Shown here in pieces: positions 39,396 to 47,994 of a stretch of DNA of 64,000 bases. The notes beneath the pieces are model-generated. The model was given only the letters and a program-made list of their open reading frames with translations. It ran no database searches and had not been told where the DNA came from. Both the position numbers and the translations under genes were made by a program. Origin of the DNA: Alphaproteobacteria bacterium (lineage in GTDB: Bacteria; Pseudomonadota; Alphaproteobacteria; UBA9219); the NCBI GenBank assembly GCA_009779745.1, contig WRDR01000007.1, positions 1 through 64,000 on the forward strand, given 5' to 3'. The number at the start of each line of letters is the position of its first letter. Positions within the stretch are counted from its first letter, which is position 1.

Positions 39396-41014
39396 AGAAA
39401 AAGGCAGAAATACTTTTAGAAGTCAAAAACCTTAGCGTCAGGTTCGGGCAGGCGGAAGAGCGGGCAGTCGATAACATATCATTCACTGTGGAAAGAGGAA
39501 AGACTGTGGCTCTTGTAGGAGAGTCCGGCTCCGGGAAATCTATGGCGGCTCTTTCCGTGATGCAGCTATTGCCGTATCCGTTTGCAAGTCATGAGGATAG
39601 AAACGGCAGGAAAGGCAAAATACTGTTTGACGGCAAAAACCTGATGGAGGCGGCAGAAAAAGATCTGCAAAGCATCAGAGGCAATCGCATAGGCATGATA
39701 TTTCAGGAGCCTATGACATCATTCAATCCGCTGCACACCATAGAAAAACAGATAAGCGAAGTGCTTATCTTGCATAAGAATATGGACAAAGAGGCTGCCA
39801 GAAAAAGGACTATAGAGCTTTTAAAGCTGGTAGCACTGCCCAATCCGGAAAAGAGATTAAAGGCGTTTCCGCACGAGCTGTCCGGCGGACAAAGGCAAAG
39901 AGTCATGATTGCTATGGCTCTTGCAAACGAGCCGGACTTGCTGATAGCGGACGAGCCTACTACTGCGCTGGACGTTACCATACAGGCTCAGATATTGAAG
40001 CTGCTTATGCAGCTCCAGAAGCGGTTTAAAATGGCGATACTTTTGATTACTCATGATTTGGGAGTGGTGAGAAATACAGCGGACAAAGTGTATGTTATGA
40101 AGGACGGGAAGATAGTGGAAGAAGCCTTAGTGAAAGAATTATTTGAAAATCCTCAAAAGAAATATACAAAAATGCTGCTGACTTCCGAGCCGTCCGGTCA
40201 GGCCTATCCTTTGACGGAAAACGAAAAAGAGATTCTAAGAGTAGATAATTTAAATGTAAAATTTCCTATAAGAAGAGGGATTTTCGGCAGACCTAAGGTA
40301 TTCGTGCACGCAGTAGACAACGTGTCGTTATATTTAAGAGAAGGTGAAACTCTCGGAATAGTAGGGGAATCCGGCTCCGGAAAAACTACTCTGGGTTTTG
40401 CTATGCTGAAGCTGGTAAAGGCAGAGGGAAATGTAGTGTTTCTGGGAAAAGAGGTATTAAGTCTAAAAAGAAAAGAGCTTTTGGATATGAGAAAATCCAT
40501 GCAGATAGTGTTTCAGGATCCTTTTGCGAGTCTAAACCCTCGTATGACTGCGGGAGACATAATAGCAGAGGGCTTGGACATAAATAATATGTGCAAAGAT
40601 AAAGAGGATCGAGTCGAAAGAATAATCAAGGCTCTTTATGAAGTAGGGCTTGAAGAGAACGCTGTCAACAGGTATCCTCATGAGTTCTCAGGCGGGCAGA
40701 GACAGAGAATTTCAATAGCCAGAGCCATAATTTTGCAGCCTAAGTTTATAGTGCTTGATGAGCCTACGTCTGCGCTGGATATGACTGTTCAGAAACAGAT
40801 AATAGAGCTTTTGCGAGACATTCAGGCAAGGCACAGGATAAGTTTTGCATTCATAAGCCACGATCTTAAAGTAATCAAAGCATTGTCTCATAGAGTCATG
40901 GTTATGAAGTCCGGAAAAGTTATAGAGTATGGTACTATGGAAAAGATTTTCAACAGTCCTAAGGAAAAGTATACTAAGGAGTTGTTGGAAGCGGCTTTGG
41001 TAATGGAAAATTGA
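39392..41014 (+). CDS. yejF: Peptide ABC transporter ATP-binding protein YejF
   Basis: Two fused ABC ATPase domains in 540 residues. The first has Walker A GESGSGKSMA, signature LSGGQRQRVM and Walker B LLIADEPTTALD. The second (from about 275) has GESGSGKTTL, FSGGQRQRIS and FIVLDEPTSALD. Both carry the H-loop His (LLITHDLG, AFISHDLK), so both sites appear active. It powers import through YejE and a second permease encoded elsewhere. Confidence 0.95.
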   Translation: MKKKAEILLEVKNLSVRFGQAEERAVDNISFTVERGKTVALVGESGSGKSMAALSVMQLLPYPFASHEDRNGRKGKILFDGKNLMEAAEKDLQSIRGNRIGMIFQEPMTSFNPLHTIEKQISEVLILHKNMDKEAARKRTIELLKLVALPNPEKRLKAFPHELSGGQRQRVMIAMALANEPDLLIADEPTTALDVTIQAQILKLLMQLQKRFKMAILLITHDLGVVRNTADKVYVMKDGKIVEEALVKELFENPQKKYTKMLLTSEPSGQAYPLTENEKEILRVDNLNVKFPIRRGIFGRPKVFVHAVDNVSLYLREGETLGIVGESGSGKTTLGFAMLKLVKAEGNVVFLGKEVLSLKRKELLDMRKSMQIVFQDPFASLNPRMTAGDIIAEGLDINNMCKDKEDRVERIIKALYEVGLEENAVNRYPHEFSGGQRQRISIARAIILQPKFIVLDEPTSALDMTVQKQIIELLRDIQARHRISFAFISHDLKVIKALSHRVMVMKSGKVIEYGTMEKIFNSPKEKYTKELLEAALVMEN

Positions 41015-41100
41015 CTTTACTTTTTCCATTATATATTCTAAATTTCAAATTCCACATTTCAAATTATCATCATGAATTATCCAATGAAATCAAGACCTTA

Positions 41101-41119
41101 CCCCCCCCCCCCCCCCCCC
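41101..41119. repeat. Poly-C tract, 19 C
   Basis: An uninterrupted run of 19 C, read as six Pro codons plus one base in the frame that leads into the downstream surface protein. The flanks (ACCTTA before; TATGGGTTTT after) resemble those of the C13 and C15 tracts. It is the longest homopolymer in the window and a candidate slip site. The assembled length may itself be uncertain. Confidence 0.85.
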
Positions 41120-41245
41120 TCAACTATTTTTTTTTTATGGGTTTTGGGATTTTTGCGCTTTTTTCTTTTTTCATTATAAATTTTAAAATTAAAATTCCAA
41201 ATTTCAAAATTTTTACCAGAAATAATCAAAGTAAACAAAACCCTT

Positions 41246-41258
41246 CCCCCCCCCCCCC
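41246..41258. repeat. Poly-C tract, 13 C
   Basis: A 13-base C run 14 bases before the likely TTG start at 41272. The context AAAACCCTT-C13-TCTGCATAAGC...GTAAGGGCTTTT forms potential pairing arms AAAACCCTT/AAGGGCTTTT. It is the counterpart of the C15 tract near the window start. Confidence 0.85.
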
Positions 41259-41271
41259 TCTGCATAAGCTA

Positions 41272-42456
41272 TTGTTCTGTAAGGGCTTTTGGGAATGCTG
41301 CGCATTCTGCATTCTAAATTTTACATTCTGCATTTTTTTAACGGTTCCGGCATTTGCAAACACTACTACCCCGCCTCTTTGCAAAGTCGGCACTGTTGCG
41401 AATCTTGTTCAGACAGGGACTACTTGGACGTGGGAGTGCCAAGGGAAGCATGGAGGAACAACTGCATCTTGCGCCCCGAAGATAAATGGTGAGTGTGAAA
41501 CTTTTTCGGTTTCTGAACTGGCGACAAGAGGATTATCTGCTGTGTGTAAGACAGGAGTTATGTCTGTAACAGAGAGTACTCCAATAAGTATGCAGAGTAC
41601 ACTAAGCTGGACTTGCAAGGGTATCAACGGCGGCACTGATGCTGTTTGCGATACAGCAACGAAGTGCTATAAGAATGTAACAACCTGTCTTGGAACGTAT
41701 AATAGTTCTACTCTTGCTTGTGCAGGAATAGGGAATCCTTACACCACAGCAATAACCCTGAACTATACTATGGCTGGCGGTGGTGCTTCTACGAATTCGG
41801 CTGGAGGAGGAAGCACAGCATTGTATACAAGTAGTGATACTGCTGATGTTATAATAGCAAAGGGAGTTGATGTAAGAGGGACTGTTACTGTTGTGAGTGG
41901 GGCAATTCAATTTAAGCAGGGTACTACTTTGTATGCTTATGTAGGTGGTGGAGGTGGTGCTGGCTACAACTGTGCGGGTGGAGGAGCGGGTTGGTTCGGG
42001 GGAAATTCTAGCCGCTACGATACTGGAGGAACAGGAGGAAATAACTCTTCAGCAGGAACTCAAGCAAATGGGTATGGAGAGAAATTTAAAGGAGGACATG
42101 CTAGATCATCTGCATATCCCAACTGGGCCCTTGGAGGAACTGGAATGTCGGGAGGAGCTGGCCACAACGATACCGTCACCGGTGGCTGTGGTGGCGGAGG
42201 AGGATTCGGCGGTGGTGGCGGTGGCTTTTATGGATCAGCAGGAGGCTCAAACGGAGCAAATGGTGGTGGAACCGAGGGAGGTTCTGGAGCCAATAACTGG
42301 GCAAGCGCAACAGTGTTACCTAGCGCGGCTGGCGGATATAATGGTAGAGGTGGCAACGCCGGACTCATTATCCTAAACTACATCACCCAACCGGCACTTG
42401 TTCGCTCTAATCAAAAGACAGTTGTTAAAGTGCCAAAAAATGATATAATACTCCTT
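41272..42456 (+). CDS. Secreted Cys-rich/glycine-rich surface protein (paralog 3), frame continuous into radA
   Basis: Paralog of the protein at 235-1455. From TTG 41272 a signal peptide (MFCKGFWECCAFCILNFTFCIFLTVPAFA) precedes PLCKVGTVANLVQTGTTWTWECQGKHGG, a second Cys module, the KCYKNVTTCLG linker and a glycine-rich domain (MAGGGAST, LYAYVGGGGGAGY, GGCGGGGGFGGGGGGFYG) ending GNAGLIILNY. No stop codon follows: the same frame passes through the radA start at 42457 and ends only at 43818. Upstream the frame is open to 41011, through both poly-C tracts, so the true start is uncertain. The end given is the base before radA and not a stop. Confidence 0.65.
42422..42449 (+). promoter_or_regulatory. 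Probable radA promoter
   Basis: TTGTTA (42422-42427), a 16-base spacer, then a perfect TATAAT (42444-42449). The radA ATG begins only 7 bases later, so transcription would start at or next to the start codon, giving a leaderless mRNA. The promoter lies inside the open frame of the preceding surface protein. Confidence 0.6.
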
Positions 42457-43818
42457 ATGTCAAAATCCCACTCAATATTCATCTGTCAATCGTGCGGTGC
42501 CAGCTATAACAAGTGGGCGGGCAAGTGCGAGGCGTGCGGGAACTGGAATACTCTCATAGAAGAAAAAGTTTCCCAAGATATCCCCAAAGGTCTGAACAGA
42601 AGTAAAAACAGCGGCTCCGCAGTAAAATTCGTCAGCCTTAAAAATGAGAACAAAAAAGAAGAACCAAGAAGACTGTCCGGCATAGCGGAATTCGACAGAG
42701 TACTGGGAGGAGGGCTTGTTATTGGTTCCGCTACGCTTGTTGGAGGAGACCCCGGCATTGGCAAGTCTACTATATTACTGCAGATAGCGTGCAATTTATC
42801 AGGCAAACACAAAGTAGCCTACATTTCCGGAGAAGAGGCAACCGAACAGATACGAGGCAGGGCATTGAGGCTGGGGCTTGAAAATGCCGACTGCGCATTG
42901 GCTTCTGAGACATCTGTAAGAGACATAGCGGCAGCCATAGATAACAACGATGCGCCCGATATAGTCATCATAGATTCTATACAAACTATGTTCATAGACA
43001 GCATAGACAGTGCGCCCGGGACTGTAACGCAAGTGAGGACTGCTACACAAGAGCTGATACGGATAGCAAAGAAAAGAGGCATATCTTTGATAATAGTCGG
43101 GCACGTTACAAAGGACGGAGCAATAGCAGGACCAAGAGTGCTGGAACATATGGTTGATACTGTTTTGTATTTGGAAGGCGACAGAGGGCATCAGTTCAGA
43201 GTACTAAGAGGAGTAAAAAACAGGTTCGGAGCTACGGACGAAATAGGCGTGTTTGAAATGACTGAAAAAGGATTAATGGAAGTGCCTAATCCGTCCGCAC
43301 TGTTTTTGTCTGACAGAAGAGACGATATGACAGGAGCCGCCGTGTTTGCAGGGCTTGAGGGCACCAGACCTATTCTGGTTGAAATACAGGCATTGGTAGC
43401 GTCTTCTTCGTACGGAACTCCGAGAAGAGCAGTAGTGGGCTGGGACGCATCAAGACTGGCTATGATTCTCGCAGTTTTAGAATCAAGGTGCGGTATAAAA
43501 TTCGGAAATAACGATGTTTATTTAAATATCGCCGGAGGATTCAGAGTATCGGACCCCTCTGCGGATTTAGCAGTGGCTGCTGCGCTGCTGTCTTCTTTAA
43601 CAGGAGTGCCTGTTCCCGGAGAGTGCGTGATTTTCGGTGAAATAGGGCTTTCCGGAGAAATAAGAAGAGTAAACCAAGCAGATATCAGGATTAAAGAAGC
43701 GGAAAAACTCGGATTTTCCAGAGCGTTGATGCCTCATATGGACAAAAAAGGAAAAGCCAATCTCAAGATAACAGAGATACGGAAATTAAATGACCTTTTG
43801 CCGCTGTTCAATGAGTAG
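42457..43818 (+). CDS. radA: DNA repair protein RadA/Sms
   Basis: A branch-migration ATPase in recombinational repair. 453 residues with the N-terminal C4 zinc finger (FICQSCGASYNKWAGKCEACGNW), Walker A GGDPGIGKSTILLQIA, Walker B-like IVIIDSIQTMF, the RadA-specific LRGVKNRFGATDEIG, and a C-terminal Lon-protease-like domain (AGGFRVSDPSADLAVAAALLSS). No ribosome binding site is seen, in agreement with a leaderless promoter. Most alphaproteobacteria keep radA near cvpA-purF; here those lie 3 kb away on the other strand. Confidence 0.97.
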   Translation: MSKSHSIFICQSCGASYNKWAGKCEACGNWNTLIEEKVSQDIPKGLNRSKNSGSAVKFVSLKNENKKEEPRRLSGIAEFDRVLGGGLVIGSATLVGGDPGIGKSTILLQIACNLSGKHKVAYISGEEATEQIRGRALRLGLENADCALASETSVRDIAAAIDNNDAPDIVIIDSIQTMFIDSIDSAPGTVTQVRTATQELIRIAKKRGISLIIVGHVTKDGAIAGPRVLEHMVDTVLYLEGDRGHQFRVLRGVKNRFGATDEIGVFEMTEKGLMEVPNPSALFLSDRRDDMTGAAVFAGLEGTRPILVEIQALVASSSYGTPRRAVVGWDASRLAMILAVLESRCGIKFGNNDVYLNIAGGFRVSDPSADLAVAAALLSSLTGVPVPGECVIFGEIGLSGEIRRVNQADIRIKEAEKLGFSRALMPHMDKKGKANLKITEIRKLNDLLPLFNE

Positions 43819-43846
43819 TGAGGAATTAGAAATGAGGAGTATTCTA
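43808..43846. repeat. Heptad repeat supplying the start region of the CoaB-like gene
   Basis: GAGGAAT TAGAAAT GAGGAGT reads in 7-base steps. It contains both the GAGGA ribosome binding site and the ATG (43832) of the next gene, and starts at the radA stop codon. Confidence 0.6.
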
Positions 43847-45004
43847 ATTTTATCCGGCTCGCCGAAAGAAGTCATAGACGGAGTGCGGTATTACGCAAGC
43901 GTAAACGGTGTTCAGGGATTTCTTACGGCAAAAACGCTGGCACTAAAAGGAAATCAAGTTACAGTAATAATGCCTGATGATGAATCTTATGAAGATTGTG
44001 AGAATCTTAGAATTATCACTAAAAAATCTGACGGGACTGTGATAGTATCAGCAGAAGACATGGTCAAAGCCGCATCTGAAGTTTGTGCTGAAAATAAATT
44101 TGACCTTGCAATACAGCTTGCAAACACAGCGAGTTTCAAGGCGCATAAGCCCGTCTCTCAAAAATTGAAAGTCAAAGATAATGATTTGGTATCTTTTGAA
44201 ATAGAAAAGAACACAGATTTATTTTTGCATCTACAAAGCCTAGGACTGCCTGTCATAGAAGAACCAGACGAACTTAATGAAAAGCCCGTTTTAAAGAGCC
44301 CTGCAAGAGAGCCCAAAACTAAAGAGCTTATAGGCATAAAAGTAATAGTATCAAGCGGCGCAGTATCGGAAATACTGACAGCGAAAAACGATGTTATAAC
44401 TAATTTTTCCTCTGGCAAGCAAGGCTTTGAAATAGCCTATGCACTTGCAGACAGAGGAGCAGATGTTTTGTTGATAGCCGGAAACGTGCATCTGCCTGAG
44501 CCTTCGCATACCCATATAAAAACCATATACGTGCAGTCCACAGAAGAAATGCTTAAAGCGTGCCAGAAAGGACTGCCGGCTCATGCGTATATAGGAGTAG
44601 CTGCCGTTGCGGACTTTGGAATAAAAACCGTCATAAACAACATAGAAGAATACTTTGCATCAGACAGAGTAAGAACAATAGAAATGAAACAGAATCCCGA
44701 TATTCTTAGTTACTTCGGACATCTTAAAGAAACACGTCCTGAAATAGTAATAGGCTTTGCAGCGGAAACTCACGATTTATTATCATACGCTGAACAAAAA
44801 CTTCATAAAAAGAATGCAGATGTAATATTTGCCAACTCTGTTTCCAAAGATAACAACGCAATGGGCTCGGACAATAACCGCGTATACATGATTACAAAAA
44901 ACAAGACTGTTGACTGCGGATACTCTTCGAAATACCGTGTGGGAGAAATAATCGCAGAGATTATCTCGTCAAATCCAAAACTCTTCCCAGCTCTTCAAAA
45001 GTAG
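43832..45004 (+). CDS. Tandem CoaB-like phosphopantothenoylcysteine synthetase
   Basis: 390 residues with two CoaB-type Rossmann halves and no flavin-binding CoaC decarboxylase domain. The N-half begins SILILSGSPKEVIDGVRYYAS and has the VADYRP-K-IKK-equivalent ASFKAHKP...KLKVKDN...EKNTDLF. The C-half begins KVIVSSGAVSEI, then ITNFSSGKQGFEIAYALADRGADVLL, VAAVADF, KQNPDIL, GFAAETHDLL and GSDNNRV, which are CoaB nucleotide and dimer motifs. It lacks the usual IKK lysine stretch. The two halves look complementary, like a fused heterodimer. The predicted reaction is ligation of cysteine to 4'-phosphopantothenate. ATG 43832 lies in a heptad repeat. It overlaps the convergent ATPase gene by 44 bases. 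Confidence 0.75.
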   Translation: MRSILILSGSPKEVIDGVRYYASVNGVQGFLTAKTLALKGNQVTVIMPDDESYEDCENLRIITKKSDGTVIVSAEDMVKAASEVCAENKFDLAIQLANTASFKAHKPVSQKLKVKDNDLVSFEIEKNTDLFLHLQSLGLPVIEEPDELNEKPVLKSPAREPKTKELIGIKVIVSSGAVSEILTAKNDVITNFSSGKQGFEIAYALADRGADVLLIAGNVHLPEPSHTHIKTIYVQSTEEMLKACQKGLPAHAYIGVAAVADFGIKTVINNIEEYFASDRVRTIEMKQNPDILSYFGHLKETRPEIVIGFAAETHDLLSYAEQKLHKKNADVIFANSVSKDNNAMGSDNNRVYMITKNKTVDCGYSSKYRVGEIIAEIISSNPKLFPALQK

Positions 45005-46496
45005 TCTCTAAAGCCAGCACTTTTTCTATGCCGTCTTTTATCATAAAAGAAAAACCGTCCGCATGAGCCTGCTCTTTAATCTCGGACAGCACGGCATTGC
45101 CTGCAATAAGTTCGTCCAGTCTGTGAGAAAATCTCAAGACTTCCGCAATCACAGTTCTGCCGGAAAAACCGGTGTTGGAACACATAGAACACCCGTTCGC
45201 AGAAGCTACGGAAATAGAGGACTTCTCACGAAAATTACCGCTGCTGTGTTTTCTTATTAATTGCAGCTCTTGATGCGAGGCATCTCTGGTCTCTTTGCAG
45301 TAAGGGCATAATCTGCGAACCAGCCTTTGCGCAATAATTCCTATCACATTGCCGGAAGCAGTTTCTCTGGAAACGCCTAAATCACTAAGCCGCGGCAATG
45401 CACCGAAAACATCGTTGCAGTGCAAAGTGGAAAACACCTGATGTCCTGTCATAGCGGCTCTAAAGCCTACGGCCGAAGTTTCTCTGTCCCGTATCTCGCC
45501 GATAAAAATTACGTCCGGGTCCTGACGCAGCAGTCCCCGTACTCCGCTTGCAAAATCAATACCCTTTTCTTCGCTGATAGAGATTTGCCTCACAAGATCC
45601 ATCGAGTACTCTACAGGATCCTCAAGACTCATCACGTTATTGCTGATGCCGCTCACCTGCTTCATCATAGAGTATATAGTCGTAGTCTTGCCGCTTCCGG
45701 TCGGTCCTGTAACAAGTATCATGCCTTCCGGTCTTTGACACATTTTCAGTACTTCTTGTAAAGCAAAATCATTAAACCCTAACGCTGCCAGAGATTCAAA
45801 CTTATCTCTGCTTTTGTGGAGTATTCTGATTACAATATTTTCTCCGCTCACAGTCGGCATAATGGCAACTCTGAAATCAATGCTAAGATCATTAATCTTC
45901 AAATCAAAACGCCCTTCTTGAATGCTCATTGTATCGGCAATATCCATGCCTGCAAAAATCTTGATGCGGTTGGAAATCAGACTCCAGTGCTTGGAAGGAA
46001 TAGTATATTTTTGATGTAAAACGCCGTCTATCCTGCTGCGCACTCTGACGTAAGACCGCTCCGGCTCAAAATGCAAATCCGAAGAACGGTCTCTCACAGC
46101 GTCCCAGATAATAGTATCCATGAGTCTGATAATAGGAGATTCTATCTGTTTAGTATTAGCCTTCTCTATCTCGGACACTATCGCATCAACAGTTAAAATA
46201 TCTTCGGAAATCTGCTCCAGACGTTGGCTTATGCCGGCCTTAGACGAAACAAATACCTGTATATCTGTCTTAGCATCAACATAGCGGCGCAAAATATCTA
46301 TATTGGAATCATCAGCCTCATCGGAAATCGCAGCGGAAAGCGTCTTGTCTTTATAAGTAAAAGGAAGAATACCCACTGTCTTCATTAGGTCTATGGGTAT
46401 TGTGCGGAACAGATCAGTGTTTACTTCTATAGAGGCGGCATCTATGTATTCATACGGCGCAGGATACTCTTCGCTAATCTTAACAGCCTTCAGCAT
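44961..46496 (-). CDS. Type II secretion / type IV pilus assembly ATPase (GspE/PilB family)
   Basis: A cytoplasmic hexameric ATPase that drives pilus or pseudopilus extension. 511 residues: an N-terminal GspE-like domain (to about 95), then LHFEPERSYVRVRSRIDGVL, Walker A VTGPTGSGKTTTIYSMM, Asp box MSLEDPVEY, Walker B DPDVIFIGEIRDRET, His box TGHQVFSTLHCND, and a four-Cys zinc motif (CPYC ... CSMC). It is the obvious motor for the prepilins scattered in this window, although no PilC, PilD or secretin gene is near. Its 3' end overlaps the convergent CoaB-like gene. Confidence 0.9.
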   Translation of the reverse strand: MLKAVKISEEYPAPYEYIDAASIEVNTDLFRTIPIDLMKTVGILPFTYKDKTLSAAISDEADDSNIDILRRYVDAKTDIQVFVSSKAGISQRLEQISEDILTVDAIVSEIEKANTKQIESPIIRLMDTIIWDAVRDRSSDLHFEPERSYVRVRSRIDGVLHQKYTIPSKHWSLISNRIKIFAGMDIADTMSIQEGRFDLKINDLSIDFRVAIMPTVSGENIVIRILHKSRDKFESLAALGFNDFALQEVLKMCQRPEGMILVTGPTGSGKTTTIYSMMKQVSGISNNVMSLEDPVEYSMDLVRQISISEEKGIDFASGVRGLLRQDPDVIFIGEIRDRETSAVGFRAAMTGHQVFSTLHCNDVFGALPRLSDLGVSRETASGNVIGIIAQRLVRRLCPYCKETRDASHQELQLIRKHSSGNFREKSSISVASANGCSMCSNTGFSGRTVIAEVLRFSHRLDELIAGNAVLSEIKEQAHADGFSFMIKDGIEKVLALETTFEELGRVLDLTR

Positions 46497-46504
46497 ACAA
46501 TCCT

Positions 46505-47956
46505 CTAAGACAAAGAAGACAAAGTCTTTTTATTATCCTTATTCCTGTAATCAGTCAAAGGAATAGGATAGTCTCCGCTGAAACAGGCATCGCAGAATTG
46601 AGGATTGTCTCTGTTGCGGGGTTTACCGCAAATAGCCTTGTACATGCCGTCAAAAGAAATGAAAGACAAGCTGTCTATGCCGATGAACCTGCGCATTTCT
46701 TCTATGGAATGACTGTGAGCCAAGAGCTTTTCAGACTCAGGAGTGTCTATGCCGTAAAAACAGCCGTACATAGTAGGAGGACTGGAAATTTTCATATGCA
46801 CTTCTTTGGCGCCGGCATTTCTCAGCATTTCTACTATCTTAACGGAAGTAGTCCCTCTTACAATAGAGTCATCTAAAAGAACTATCCTCTTGCCTTCGAT
46901 GAAACGCTTATTAGCATTGTGTTTCAGCTTCACGCCCAAGTGGCGGATTTTGTCGGTAGGCTGAATAAAAGTCCTGCCTACATAGTGGTTTCTGATAATG
47001 CCTAAATCAAAGGGAAGCCCGCTCTGTTCCGCATAGCCGATAGCAGTAGGTACTCCTGAATCAGGTACCGGCACAACAACATCAGCCTCAACAGGAGACT
47101 CTTTAGCCAGCTCTTTTCCGATATTCTTACGAGTCTCATACACGGAACGCCCTTCCATATAAGAGTCCGGACGCGCAAAATAGATGTACTCGAAAATGCA
47201 GAATTTGCTGGGCATGTTTTTAAAAGGGTGAAAAGATTTGACTTCTCCATCTCGGATAAAAACAACTTCTCCGGGTTCTATGTCTCTTACGAATGAGGCA
47301 CCGATGATGTCCAGAGCGCATGTTTCACTGGCAAGAACAAAGCTGTTATCCAGTTTTCCGAGAACTAAAGGACGAATGCCGTTAGGATCTCTGGCTCCGA
47401 TAAGTATGTCTTCACCCAGACCCACAATAGAGTATGCTCCTTGTATGCGCCTTAGTGCGTCTATGAATCTTTTGAGAGGCTCTTTTTCAATAGAAATAGC
47501 CATTAAATGAAGGATAACCTCGGTATCCGTAGTAGAGCGGAACAAACAGCCCTGCTGCACCATCTGGTCTCTCAGCATATTGGCATTAGTAAGGTTTCCG
47601 TTATGAGCAACGGCAAAGCCGCCGAATTCCAAATCAGCGAACAAAGGCTGCACGTTTCTTAGAGAGCCTTCTCCGGTAGTCGCATATCTGGTATGACCGA
47701 TAGCGGTATCTCCGGTTAGTCTGCTTATCACGGCATCGTTGCCGAAGTTGCCGGCTACAAGACCGATAGCATGATGAGCATTAAAACTGCCGTTATCACA
47801 GCTTACAATACCGGCAGATTCTTGCCCTCTGTGCTGCAAAGCATGAAGCCCCAATGCTGTTAAAGCAGAAGCGGAAGGGTTGCCGATAATGCCGAAAATA
47901 CCGCATTCTTCTTTGAGTTTATCATCTTCGAAAGGATTGTTGCCGAACAAATCCAT
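46505..47956 (-). CDS. purF: Amidophosphoribosyltransferase PurF
   Basis: First committed step of purine synthesis: PRPP plus glutamine to phosphoribosylamine. An 18-residue propeptide precedes the catalytic Cys (KEECGIFGIIG). The glutaminase domain has LQHRGQESAGI and IGHTRYATTG; the transferase domain has the PRPP motif VLLDDSIVRGTTSVKIVEML. 483 residues. It lies 38 bases after cvpA, the standard cvpA-purF pair. Confidence 0.97.
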   Translation of the reverse strand: MDLFGNNPFEDDKLKEECGIFGIIGNPSASALTALGLHALQHRGQESAGIVSCDNGSFNAHHAIGLVAGNFGNDAVISRLTGDTAIGHTRYATTGEGSLRNVQPLFADLEFGGFAVAHNGNLTNANMLRDQMVQQGCLFRSTTDTEVILHLMAISIEKEPLKRFIDALRRIQGAYSIVGLGEDILIGARDPNGIRPLVLGKLDNSFVLASETCALDIIGASFVRDIEPGEVVFIRDGEVKSFHPFKNMPSKFCIFEYIYFARPDSYMEGRSVYETRKNIGKELAKESPVEADVVVPVPDSGVPTAIGYAEQSGLPFDLGIIRNHYVGRTFIQPTDKIRHLGVKLKHNANKRFIEGKRIVLLDDSIVRGTTSVKIVEMLRNAGAKEVHMKISSPPTMYGCFYGIDTPESEKLLAHSHSIEEMRRFIGIDSLSFISFDGMYKAICGKPRNRDNPQFCDACFSGDYPIPLTDYRNKDNKKTLSSLS

Positions 47957-47994
47957 AAAAGCCTCTCCTTTGATATTATTTGTAGTTATATGAA

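Larger units (their letters stand above)
41031..41340. repeat. Composite repeat region: three heptad arrays and two poly-C tracts
   Basis: Three arrays in 7-base steps: ATTCTAA ATTTCAA ATTCCAC ATTTCAA (from 41035), ATTTTAA AATTAAA ATTCCAA ATTTCAA (from about 41181), and CATTCTG CATTCTA AATTTTA CATTCTG (from about 41304). They are interleaved with C19 and C13 tracts. The reading frame of the downstream surface protein is open through all of it. The third array encodes the hydrophobic core of the predicted signal peptide. Confidence 0.8.
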
